This document shows, in pieces, positions 15,875-23,543 of a DNA stretch of 35,903 nucleotides; position 1 is the stretch's first letter, and the number at the start of each line of letters is the position of its first letter. The stretch comes from Gemmatimonadota bacterium (lineage in GTDB: Bacteria; Gemmatimonadota; Gemmatimonadetes; Gemmatimonadales; Gemmatimonadaceae), in the NCBI GenBank assembly GCA_947462095.1, contig CANHNQ010000020.1, forward strand, positions 1-35,903. The letters run 5' to 3'. A model generated the notes under the pieces. The model saw nothing but the letters and a program-made list of their open reading frames with translations, made no database searches and was not told where the DNA came from. The translations under genes were made by a program, and so were the position numbers.

Positions 15875-16452
15875 GCCTCTATCTCGAACTCGGCTTTCGG
15901 CATATCGCCGATTTCGCCGGGTACGACCACCTCCTGTTCGTCACGGCGCTCGCCATTCCGTTCGGCATTCGTGATTGGCGCCGTCTGGCCATCCTCGTCA
16001 CCGCGTTCACCGTGGGCCACAGCGTCACGCTGGCCCTCGCCACGCTGCGGCTGGTATCGGTGTCGTCGCAGCTCGTGGAAACGCTGATCCCGGCCACCAT
16101 TCTGGTGACGGCGCTCGGCGCCTACACCGCCGCCACCCCGCAGCGCCCCGAGAACCCGGTCACGCTCTCGCGCTACCTCATGGCGCTGTGCTTCGGTCTC
16201 ATTCACGGATTGGGCTTCTCGACGTACCTCCGGGCGCTGCTCGGCAACGAAGAAAGCATCGCCGGTCCGCTGCTTGCGTTCAACATCGGACTCGAGCTCG
16301 GGCAGCTCGTCATTCTGTGTGTCGTACTCACCATTGGTGCCGCGCTCGTCCCGGCGATACTTCAGCGTCGCCGCTGGGTACACATTCTGGTGGGCGTGAC
16401 CGGTGGTCTCGCCCTTCTGCTGCTGGTCCAGCGCCTCGGCGCATGGTCATGA
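15793..16452 (+). CDS. HupE/UreJ-like integral membrane protein
   Basis: This very hydrophobic protein has about six membrane helices. Conserved histidines lie in GFRHIADFAGYDHLLF, GHSVTLALA and GLIHGLGFS, the pattern of the HupE/UreJ-2 family. Some relatives are nickel/cobalt permeases; others have no known role. The start is unclear. The only standard start codon in frame is the TTG at 15793, 82 bases inside nadE, giving 219 residues. The family's usual N-terminus instead corresponds to about 15871, where a CTG overlaps the nadE stop (CTGA), giving 193 residues. The stop overlaps the next start as ATGA (16449-16452). The tight links to a peptidase and a DUF6702-like protein suggest an envelope function rather than hydrogenase or urease assembly. 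Confidence 0.85.
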   Translation: MEASATGHCVGESVWHRRVISATGGLLSLYLELGFRHIADFAGYDHLLFVTALAIPFGIRDWRRLAILVTAFTVGHSVTLALATLRLVSVSSQLVETLIPATILVTALGAYTAATPQRPENPVTLSRYLMALCFGLIHGLGFSTYLRALLGNEESIAGPLLAFNIGLELGQLVILCVVLTIGAALVPAILQRRRWVHILVGVTGGLALLLLVQRLGAWS

Positions 16453-18563
16453 CTCTCTCCTCTCGTCTACGTCGCATGCGAATCTCTCTCCGCACCGTTG
16501 CGGTCACGTTGCTGCTCGTTCCGGCTATGCGGCCCGCAGCGTTGCCCGCGCAGCAGTGGCTGAACGCCGAGCCGAACTCCAAGGTCAACAAGTCGTCGTT
16601 CCGCGCGCTCGATGAATGGCCGTCGCCGAATGATTTCCGCGATGCGTCCGGCTCGCCGGGCACGCGCTACTGGCAGCAGCGGGTGGACTACGTGATCCGC
16701 ACCACCCTCGACACCACCACGCATTCGGTGAAGGGCTCGGAGCGCATTACCTACCACAACAACTCGCCGCAGCCACTCGGCTACCTGTGGTTCCAGCTCG
16801 ATCAGAACATCGAAGCCACGACAAGCCGCGCCAACATGACGAAGTCGGCGCTGCCAGCCACCATGTCACCACAGGCCCGCCGCTTTTTGCTCCCCGAGGA
16901 AGAGGCGACCGGCGGCTACGCCATCACGCGCGTAGCGCTGGTCTCGGTGAACGGACAAACGGCGAAGCCGGCGCGCTACATCATCAACGGCACGCAGATG
17001 CGCGTGAACCTCGACGCACCGATTCCCACCGGCGGCAAGGCCGTGGTGGACATCGACTGGTCGTTCGTGGTGCCCGAGGGGGGCAACAACAGCCGCGGCG
17101 TGCGCGAACAGGTGAAGGACGGATGGATTTACGAGGTGGCGCAGTGGTTCCCGCGCGCCGCCGTGTACGACGATGTGACCGGCTGGCAGAACGACCCGTT
17201 CCTGGGCCAAGGTGAGTTCTATCTCAACTTCGGCAACTACGACGTGAGCATCACGGTGCCGCACGATCACATCGTGCGCTCCACCGGTACACTCCGGAAT
17301 CCGCTGCAGGTGCTCACGCCCACGCAGCGTACGCGCCTGGCCACCGCGATCGCGGGCGACACGTCGGTGTTCATCGTGCGCCCCAACGAAGTGGCCACCG
17401 CGGGTGCGCGGCCGGCCGGTACGGCGCCGATCACGTGGCGCTTTACCGCGGAGAATGTGCGCGACTTCGCGTGGGCCAGCAGCAAGACGTTCGTGTGGGA
17501 CGCCGCCGGCTTCCGCTATGCGCCTGCCGGCCGCACCATTGAACTGCACTCGGTGTATCCGCGCGACGCGATGCCCTTGTGGAGCGACATTTCGACCAAG
17601 GCCATCGCACAAACCATGCGCAGCTACGGCCGCATGGCATTCGAGTATCCGTATCCACAGGCGTCGAATGTGAACGGCCAAGTGGGTGGCATGGAATATC
17701 CGATGATCGCGTTCTGCGGCGGCCGCCCCGGCGCCGACGGCAAATACACGAAGAATCAGGAATACGCGCTCGCCTCGGTGACCATTCACGAAGTCGGACA
17801 CAACTGGTTCCCGATGATCGTGGCCACCGACGAGCGGAAGTGGACATGGATGGACGAGGGGCTGAACTCGTTTCTCGAGTACTACGGCTCGCTTGACTAC
17901 GACAAGAACTGGCCGGCGGCGCGCCTGCGCGGCCCGGCGCCCAACATCGTGAACTATATGAAGGACGCCGATCAGGTGCCCCTCATGACCGAGTCGGACT
18001 TCGTGCATCGGCAGTTCGGCAACAACGGCTACAGCAAGCCCGCCGCCGGACTCGTGATGCTGCGCGAGAAGGTACTGGGGCCCGAGCGCTTCGATCTCGC
18101 GTTTCAGGAGTACTCGAGGAAGTGGATGTTCAAGCATCCGCAGCCAGCCGACTTCTTCCGTACGCTGGCCAGTGGCGCCGGTGAACGGCTCGACTACTTC
18201 TGGCGTGGGTGGTTTTACAGCACGTACAACAATGATCAGGCGATCACGAAGGTCGAGTCCCAGGATGCGCAGGCGTTCGTGGGTACGACCAAGCGCGGCA
18301 AGTTCTATCACCGCATTACGGCCGAGAACAAGGGCGGGCTCGTGCTGCCGTTGGAGCTCGAGATCGAGTTTACCGATGGTACCAAGGAGCGGGTGAAGAT
18401 GCCGGCGGAGGTCTGGCGCAACAACGAGAAGTCGCACGATTACGGCTTCTTCTCCGACAAGGAGATTGCCAAGGTCACGGCCGATCCCGATTCGGGATAT
18501 GCGGACGTGGATCGCACGAACAATACGTTTACGAAGGGTGCGAGCACGCGCCCGATCGGATGA
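16449..18563 (+). CDS. Secreted M1-family zinc aminopeptidase
   Basis: This is a 704-residue protein. It has an N-terminal signal peptide (arginine-rich start, hydrophobic stretch around VAVTLLLVPAM, likely cut after LPA). The beta-sandwich domain is followed by a gluzincin catalytic domain. The zinc site is HEVGH (447-451) with Glu470, the HExxH-18-E signature of M1. GGMEYP stands in place of GAMEN, as is common in FCB-group homologues. It would hydrolyse peptides in the periplasm or outside the cell. The ATG at 16449 overlaps the upstream stop (ATGA). An alternative ATG at 16476 also leaves a full signal peptide. Its own stop overlaps the next gene in the same way. Confidence 0.93.
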   Translation: MTLSSRLRRMRISLRTVAVTLLLVPAMRPAALPAQQWLNAEPNSKVNKSSFRALDEWPSPNDFRDASGSPGTRYWQQRVDYVIRTTLDTTTHSVKGSERITYHNNSPQPLGYLWFQLDQNIEATTSRANMTKSALPATMSPQARRFLLPEEEATGGYAITRVALVSVNGQTAKPARYIINGTQMRVNLDAPIPTGGKAVVDIDWSFVVPEGGNNSRGVREQVKDGWIYEVAQWFPRAAVYDDVTGWQNDPFLGQGEFYLNFGNYDVSITVPHDHIVRSTGTLRNPLQVLTPTQRTRLATAIAGDTSVFIVRPNEVATAGARPAGTAPITWRFTAENVRDFAWASSKTFVWDAAGFRYAPAGRTIELHSVYPRDAMPLWSDISTKAIAQTMRSYGRMAFEYPYPQASNVNGQVGGMEYPMIAFCGGRPGADGKYTKNQEYALASVTIHEVGHNWFPMIVATDERKWTWMDEGLNSFLEYYGSLDYDKNWPAARLRGPAPNIVNYMKDADQVPLMTESDFVHRQFGNNGYSKPAAGLVMLREKVLGPERFDLAFQEYSRKWMFKHPQPADFFRTLASGAGERLDYFWRGWFYSTYNNDQAITKVESQDAQAFVGTTKRGKFYHRITAENKGGLVLPLELEIEFTDGTKERVKMPAEVWRNNEKSHDYGFFSDKEIAKVTADPDSGYADVDRTNNTFTKGASTRPIG

Positions 18564-19093
18564 AACTCGCCACGCTGACCTTAGCCGCCGTGTTGTTCGG
18601 TGGCGGCGAGACGGCGCGTGACACCCGTGTCGTCATGCACGAGGTGCACAGCACCCACACCCGCGCCGTCGTCGAGAACGGCACGGTCATGTGGAAGGTG
18701 CGGCTGTTCAGCGATGACCTGGAGAAGGGGTTGCGCGCCTATGCGCGTCGCCCCGACTTCGCGCTGGATCGCGACCCCAAGGCCGACTCGCTCTTCACGG
18801 CGTACTTCAACGCCAAGGTCAGCCTGTCGGCCAATGGCCGCGCGCTCACGGCGCAGCTGGTGCAGCGGGGCGTCGACAAGGATCCGGTGGGCGGCACCGT
18901 GCACTGGTATCTGCTTCAGTTCGACGCGGGGCGCGCACCAGCCACGCTCGCCATTCGCAACACGCTGTTGGCCGAGCTCTTTCCGAATCAGGCCAACATC
19001 GTGGTGCTGTTGTCGATGCCGGGCGAGAAGCGCCATTCGCTGTACTTCGGCCATGGCGACATGGTGGCGCAGACCGTCGACCTGCGCCGCTAG
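18560..19093 (+). CDS. Secreted DUF6702-like protein
   Basis: This 177-residue protein has a short hydrophobic N-terminus (MKLATLTLAAVLFGGG). It then reads VVMHEVHSTHTRAVVENGTVMWKVRLFSDDLEKGLRA in pieces that match my recollection of the DUF6702 family, where a short signal is followed by an xHxxxTxI-like strand and a KIFTDDLE-like strand. Its function is unknown. The remainder looks all-beta with a final LxxLxMPGEKRHSLYF segment. The ATG overlaps the M1 peptidase stop (ATGA at 18560-18563), so it is translationally coupled. A similar gene set (HupE-like, M1 peptidase, DUF6702) occurs, as I recall, in Bacteroidetes. That suggests they act together at the envelope. Confidence 0.75.
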   Translation: MKLATLTLAAVLFGGGETARDTRVVMHEVHSTHTRAVVENGTVMWKVRLFSDDLEKGLRAYARRPDFALDRDPKADSLFTAYFNAKVSLSANGRALTAQLVQRGVDKDPVGGTVHWYLLQFDAGRAPATLAIRNTLLAELFPNQANIVVLLSMPGEKRHSLYFGHGDMVAQTVDLRR

Positions 19094-19100
19094 ACGTCCG

Positions 19101-19910
19101 TTACCGGTCGGCCCACATCGCGTTCGGGTCGGCCGCCGCCAACTGCACGCAGAACGCCGCGATCCGCGCCACCGCCTGCGCCACGAACGCCGCGCCCTTC
19201 TCCGCGGTCGCCGCGCGCGGGTCGCCCACACCGGTATCGGCCGTCACCTGCGTCCAACGTCGCGGCATCCACGCCCAGCCGCCGCGCACGCCGTCGAAGA
19301 CACTCGGTTTGGCGTGCCCATCGCCCCACGTGCTGCGATCGGGCACCACCAGATGCGGCGCCACGTGCATGATCGCCGCGGTCTCGAGTTCGCCGGCATG
19401 ATCGCCCGCACTCTCGAACGTGCGGTGATCACCGGCCTGCCACCAGTTCACGATCGCAAGCACGATCGGGGTGCTGGGCTGCAGCTCCCGCACCAACGCG
19501 CGGAGCTCGTTGCCGCCATGCGCGTTCAACAGCACCAACGCCCGCACTCCGTGCGGCTCGAGGCTGTTCACCACATCACGTAACAGCGCCAGCTGCGTAC
19601 TGGGCATCATGTTGATCGTGAACCGGAGGTCGAGCTGCGTTGTGTTCACGCCGAACGGCACGGCGGGGAGCGCGATCACGTGCACGCCCTGTGAGGCACA
19701 CGTGGCAGCCACCAGAGCGGCGACCTCACGTGCCATGATCGTATCGGTACCGTACGGCAGATGCGTGTTGTGCGGCTCGGTGGCCCCGAACGGTAGCAGG
19801 GCCACGGGCCAGTCCCCGTCGCACATGGCGGGCCAGGTCTGTTCCTCGAGTACACCCACGCGAGGGGTAGACCCGCCGTGTTCACTCCCGTTCTGTAGCG
19901 AAGCCGTCAT
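19101..19910 (-). CDS. Creatininase-family amidohydrolase
   Basis: This 269-residue enzyme has the metal-binding pattern of the creatininase fold: Glu45, His47 and Asp56 in ATEPHNTHLPYGTD, then NAHGGN and GDHAGELETA. The 2- and 9-residue spacings match creatininase Glu34/His36/Asp45. Family members cut cyclic or linear amides, for example creatinine, formamidopyrimidine intermediates or the mycofactocin peptide. The substrate here is not evident, and no mycofactocin or flavin genes are adjacent. I chose the ATG at 19910 because AAAGGA lies six bases before it. A longer frame runs to 20096 but its extra residues are Arg/Cys-rich and unlike the family. It converges on the DUF6702-like gene with a 7-base gap. 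Confidence 0.9.
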   Translation of the reverse strand: MTASLQNGSEHGGSTPRVGVLEEQTWPAMCDGDWPVALLPFGATEPHNTHLPYGTDTIMAREVAALVAATCASQGVHVIALPAVPFGVNTTQLDLRFTINMMPSTQLALLRDVVNSLEPHGVRALVLLNAHGGNELRALVRELQPSTPIVLAIVNWWQAGDHRTFESAGDHAGELETAAIMHVAPHLVVPDRSTWGDGHAKPSVFDGVRGGWAWMPRRWTQVTADTGVGDPRAATAEKGAAFVAQAVARIAAFCVQLAAADPNAMWADR

Positions 19911-19916
19911 CGAGTG

Positions 19917-19922
19917 TCCTTT
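19917..19922 (-). promoter_or_regulatory. Ribosome-binding site that sets the creatininase start
   Basis: AAAGGA on the minus strand lies six bases before the ATG at 19910. The alternative ATG at 19925 has no such site. Confidence 0.6.
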
Positions 19923-20067
19923 CATAGAGAGGCACGGGATCCCTGCAGGTCCGACCGAAGCCACCCGGTTGCACGACGCCGCGCACACACGAGCCGCGCA
20001 GGGCGCGCCGCGCCAGGGAACGAGGCGTACCGAATGGTCGCATTCCCGCGTCTCTGGCGCGAGGGAC

Positions 20068-20571
20068 CTACGCCGCCATGAGGTCCGCACGGGCAAAGGC
20101 CAGGCTCACCGCGCGGCGGGCGCCGCGCTTGAGCGCGCGGTGCACGGACCGCGCGTAGCGCACAAAGTTCGAACCGGCCCACGGATGTCGCGCGAAAAAC
20201 TCGAACGGGAGCATCTCACCCTTGAGACGATTGCAGGGGCCACACGCGGCCACGAGATTCCCGGGGTCGTACGCCCCGCCGCGCGCCAACGGCACCACGT
20301 GATCCAGCGTTGCCGTGCGATGATCGAGGCGGACCGCGCAATACACGCACCGTTGGCCGCAGTCGCGGAGCGCAGCGCGGCGCATGGCCTGTTTCGCGGC
20401 GACGTGCGCCGCCACTCGTGGCCGAAGTGACGACGCCCCGGCGGAGGCAGTGAACCTCGCGACGGGGCGTGGAGAGCGGTCGGTGCGAAAGAGGCGGCGC
20501 GACGCAGGTCGGGATGGTACCGCCGGGTGCGCCGGGCGGCACGGGCAGGAACTACCGCGAGTGGAACGCAT
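20068..20571 (-). CDS. HNH endonuclease domain protein
   Basis: The C-terminal half is a clear HNH nuclease: CVYC, LDHVVPLARGG, then NLVAACGPCNRLKG. These give the two CxxC zinc knuckles and the His-Asn-His core. It resembles stand-alone small HNH proteins of unknown role, rather than homing enzymes or Cas9. The N-terminal 60 residues are low-complexity Arg/Pro/Ser. The start is uncertain. AGGAGG runs directly into ATGATG at 20569-20574, and I use the second ATG. A shorter start at 20385 (MRRAALRDCG) would give just the core domain. The DNA target and partners are unknown. It lies between the HIT gene and the creatininase gene on the same strand. Confidence 0.75.
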   Translation of the reverse strand: MRSTRGSSCPCRPAHPAVPSRPASRRLFRTDRSPRPVARFTASAGASSLRPRVAAHVAAKQAMRRAALRDCGQRCVYCAVRLDHRTATLDHVVPLARGGAYDPGNLVAACGPCNRLKGEMLPFEFFARHPWAGSNFVRYARSVHRALKRGARRAVSLAFARADLMAA

Positions 20572-20657
20572 CATCCTCCTGGAAAACCGGGTGGACACGC
20601 ACACCAAAGCTGAGGCGATCGCTGCGACGGGCTGTCTGACCTCGCGAGGATACGATC

Positions 20658-20693
20658 ACGGTCCGGCGTCCGTCAAGGCGGAAGCCGGACCGT
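20658..20693 (-). terminator. Hairpin after the HIT gene
   Basis: A perfect 10-bp stem (20658-20667 pairs with 20684-20693) with a 16-base loop lies 16 bases past the HIT stop codon on the minus strand. It has no T-run, so it is a weak terminator or an attenuator before the HNH gene. Confidence 0.4.
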
Positions 20694-20708
20694 TACACCG
20701 TGGCCTGC

Positions 20709-21194
20709 TTACCCCTTCATGCCGCTGTTCGTGAGGGGGTCGCGCAACATGCTCCCGATCCGGGCGGCCATGCCGTCGAGCTGCTGACGGTTCGGCATCT
20801 GGGAGCCGGGGAACGGCAGCGGCACATCGAATCCGTCGCCTTCGCGCCGCGGAATCAGGTGGATGTGGTAGTGCATCACGTTCTGGCCGGCGGCGGCGCC
20901 CGAGTTCACGACGATGTTCATGTCGGTGGCTCCCGCTGCCGTCTGCACCCGTGGGATCAGTTTTGCCGCGACCTGATACAGATGGGCGCCAATCTCCTTG
21001 GGGATGTCCTGCAGCACTTCGTAGTGCTCGCGAGGGACGACCAGCACGTGACCGGGGTTGACCGGTTGAATATCGAGGAAGGCGATCGCAATCGAATCTT
21101 CGTAGCAGATCGACACTTCGGCGGCACCGCGAATGAGATCGCAGAAGATGCAGTGGCCGCTGGACGGCGTCATGGGAGAAGTGGGTGCATGCAT
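20709..21194 (-). CDS. HIT-family nucleotide hydrolase
   Basis: This is a 161-residue HIT protein. CIFC and CDLIRG lie near the N-terminus, then LDIQPVNPGHVLVVPREHYE, and the histidine triad HYHIHLIPR. HIT proteins of this HINT/Fhit-like class hydrolyse nucleoside phosphoramidates or dinucleoside polyphosphates in the cytoplasm. The first cysteine pair may bind zinc, as in HINT homologues. GGTGA six bases before the ATG at 21194 supports this start. A second ATG is at 21173. It is divergent from the E1 dehydrogenase gene, with a 155-base shared upstream region. Confidence 0.92.
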   Translation of the reverse strand: MHAPTSPMTPSSGHCIFCDLIRGAAEVSICYEDSIAIAFLDIQPVNPGHVLVVPREHYEVLQDIPKEIGAHLYQVAAKLIPRVQTAAGATDMNIVVNSGAAAGQNVMHYHIHLIPRREGDGFDVPLPFPGSQMPNRQQLDGMAARIGSMLRDPLTNSGMKG

Positions 21195-21349
21195 AGAATT
21201 TCACCGGAGAGAAGAGACCGTGCTGGCAACCTGCCCCAAGAATCAACATCCGGCAAGCACCGCACGATCCCTGCCGGAGAAAGTCCCTTCTACTGGTGTC
21301 CCGCAGTAAGTTAAAGGGTCGTTCGTCTTCAGCCCTTCAGATCACTTCG

Positions 21350-23476
21350 ATGGCCACTTCGACCCGCCCGAGCCGCTCCCGCAAGGGAACCGCCGCCGAG
21401 CCCGCGCTCACGCGTGAGCAGATGGTGAACGCCTACCGCGTGATGTACACGTCGCGCCGGTTGGACGACAAAGAGATTCAGCTCAAGCGTCAGAATAAGA
21501 TCTTCTTCCAGATCTCCGGCGCCGGCCATGAAGCCGTGCTCGCCGCCGCTGGCCTTGTGCTGCGTCCGTCGTACGACTGGTTCTACTTGTACTACCGCGA
21601 CCGTGCGCTCTGCCTGCAGCTCGGGATGACCCCCGCCGAGATGTTGTACAGCGCCGTCGGGGCCGCCATCGATCCGAACTCCGGCGGCCGGCAAATGCCG
21701 AGCCACTGGGGACAGAAGGATCTCAACATCGTGTCGGTGTCGTCGCCCACGGGAACGCAGTTCCTCCAGGCGGTCGGCAACGCCGAGGCCACGCTGCGGG
21801 CGTCACAGGGTCAGCTCACCGACGGGTTCCCCGGCGATGAGGTGACGCTGGTGACCACCGGCGACGGCACCACCAGCGAAGGCGAATTCTGGGAGTCGTT
21901 GAACACCGCCTGCAATCTCAAGTTGCCGGTGGTGTATCTCGTGGAAGACAACGGCTACGCGATCTCCGTGCCGGTGGAAGTGAACACCGCCGGCGGCTCG
22001 ATCTCGAAGCTCGTGGCCTCGTTCCCGGGGCTGTACATCCAAGAAGTGGACGGCTGTGACTTTCTGGCGTCGTATGCCGCGCTCGACCGCGCGGTGACCT
22101 ATGCGCGCGAACGCAAGGGACCAGCCTTCGTGCACGCCAAGGTGATCCGCCCCTACTCGCACTCGCTCTCCGACGACGAAGTCTTCTATCGTCCAAAGGA
22201 CGAGCGTGATGCCGACGCCGCGCGCGATCCCCTGACCACGTTCCCGCTCTATCTGCTCGCGGAAGGTCTCGCGACCGAGGCTGAGCTGCAGGCGCTGCGC
22301 GACACCGTCGACGCCGAGGTGCTCGCGGCGACCGACGATGCGCTGGCGCAGCCGCAGCCGGGTGCCGACACGGTGACCTTCGGCGTGTACTCGCCGGATG
22401 TCGATCCCACGGCCGAACAGTTCGACACCGAAGACGATCCGCAGTTCACGGGCGAGCCGACCACCATGGTGGACCTGCTCAACGCCTGTATGCGCGACGA
22501 GATGGCGCGCGACGAACGCATTCTCGTCTTCGGCGAAGATGTGGCCGACGTGTCGCGCGAGCAGCACCTGGGCAAGGTCAAGGGCAAGGGCGGCGTGTTC
22601 AAGGTGACGCACGGCCTGCAGACCAAGTTCGGCGGCGGGCGCGTGTATAACTCGCCGCTGGCCGAAGCGAACATCATCGGACGCGCGATCGGCCTGGCGC
22701 ACCGCGGCTACAAGCCGGTGGTCGAAATTCAGTTCTTCGACTACATCTGGCCCGCGTTCATGCAGATTCGCGACGAGCTCGCCACGATGCGCTGGCGCTC
22801 GAACAACGCCTTCAGCGCCCCGGTGGTCATTCGCACCACGTACGGCGGCTACATCCGGGGCGGCATCTACCACTCGCAGACCGGCGCGTCGTTGTTCACG
22901 CACAACCCCGGCTTGCGCGTGGTGTGCCCCAGCAACGCGCTCGATGCCAACGGCCTGCTCCGCACCGCCATTCGCAGCGAAGACCCCGTGCTGTTCCTCG
23001 AGCACAAGCACCTGTACCGTCAGACGTACAATAAGGGCCGTTACCCGGGACCGAATTTCATGATTCCGTTCGGCAAGGCGAACGTACTGCGTGAAGGCAC
23101 CGACGTCACGCTGGTCACGTACGGCGCCACCGTGCAGCGCGCCCTCGTGGCGGCCAATCAGATTGCCGAGGAAGGCGGACCGAGCGTCGAGGTCATCGAT
23201 CTGCGCACGCTCTCGCCGTGGGATCAGGAAACGGTCTTCGCAAGCGTCAAGAAGACGAGCCGCGTCATCGTGGCCACCGAGGATTCACTCTCGTGGGGCT
23301 ACGGGGCGGAAATCGCCGCCAAGATCGCGGACGAGTGCTTCGCGTGGCTCGACGCGCCCGTCAAGCGGATCGCCAGTGCCGACGCCTTCGTGGGATACGC
23401 GCCGTCGCTTGAAGATGCGACGCTGCCGCAAGTCGAGACGTTCCGGAAGGCCTACCTCGACATCGTCAGCTTCTAA
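21350..23476 (+). CDS. Fused E1 alpha/beta subunit of a 2-oxoacid dehydrogenase
   Basis: This is a 708-residue protein. The first 350 residues or so are E1 alpha, with the thiamine diphosphate motif [12 protein letters not shown] leading to VEDNGYAIS. The remainder, from about 395, is E1 beta ([52 protein letters not shown]). The two are joined by an acidic linker. It decarboxylates a branched-chain 2-oxoacid or pyruvate and passes the acyl group to lipoyl-E2. The fusion is of the type common in the FCB group. No E2, E3 or lipoate genes adjoin it. I chose the ATG at 21350. The frame also allows a GTG at 21296, but neither has a strong ribosome-binding site. Confidence 0.93.
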   Translation: MATSTRPSRSRKGTAAEPALTREQMVNAYRVMYTSRRLDDKEIQLKRQNKIFFQISGAGHEAVLAAAGLVLRPSYDWFYLYYRDRALCLQLGMTPAEMLYSAVGAAIDPNSGGRQMPSHWGQKDLNIVSVSSPTGTQFLQAVGNAEATLRASQGQLTDGFPGDEVTLVTTGDGTTSEGEFWESLNTACNLKLPVVYLVEDNGYAISVPVEVNTAGGSISKLVASFPGLYIQEVDGCDFLASYAALDRAVTYARERKGPAFVHAKVIRPYSHSLSDDEVFYRPKDERDADAARDPLTTFPLYLLAEGLATEAELQALRDTVDAEVLAATDDALAQPQPGADTVTFGVYSPDVDPTAEQFDTEDDPQFTGEPTTMVDLLNACMRDEMARDERILVFGEDVADVSREQHLGKVKGKGGVFKVTHGLQTKFGGGRVYNSPLAEANIIGRAIGLAHRGYKPVVEIQFFDYIWPAFMQIRDELATMRWRSNNAFSAPVVIRTTYGGYIRGGIYHSQTGASLFTHNPGLRVVCPSNALDANGLLRTAIRSEDPVLFLEHKHLYRQTYNKGRYPGPNFMIPFGKANVLREGTDVTLVTYGATVQRALVAANQIAEEGGPSVEVIDLRTLSPWDQETVFASVKKTSRVIVATEDSLSWGYGAEIAAKIADECFAWLDAPVKRIASADAFVGYAPSLEDATLPQVETFRKAYLDIVSF

Positions 23477-23490
23477 GCTCGCACGCGGTT

Positions 23491-23542
23491 ACGACGAAGC
23501 CCCACGACGCGCCAAGACGGCGGCGGCGTGGGGCTTTGTCGT
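23491..23542. terminator. Bidirectional terminator between convergent genes
   Basis: A 16-bp stem (23491-23506 pairs with 23527-23542, one G-T wobble) surrounds a GC-rich 20-base loop. It lies between the E1 stop (23476) and the dehydratase stop (23544), so it serves both strands. The T-runs are short. Confidence 0.7.
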
Positions 23543-23543
23543 G

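Noticed and set aside
15793-16452. Hydrogenase or urease accessory role for the HupE-like protein
   Set aside because: No hydrogenase, urease or nickel genes are adjacent. Gene context points to the peptidase and the DUF6702-like protein instead.
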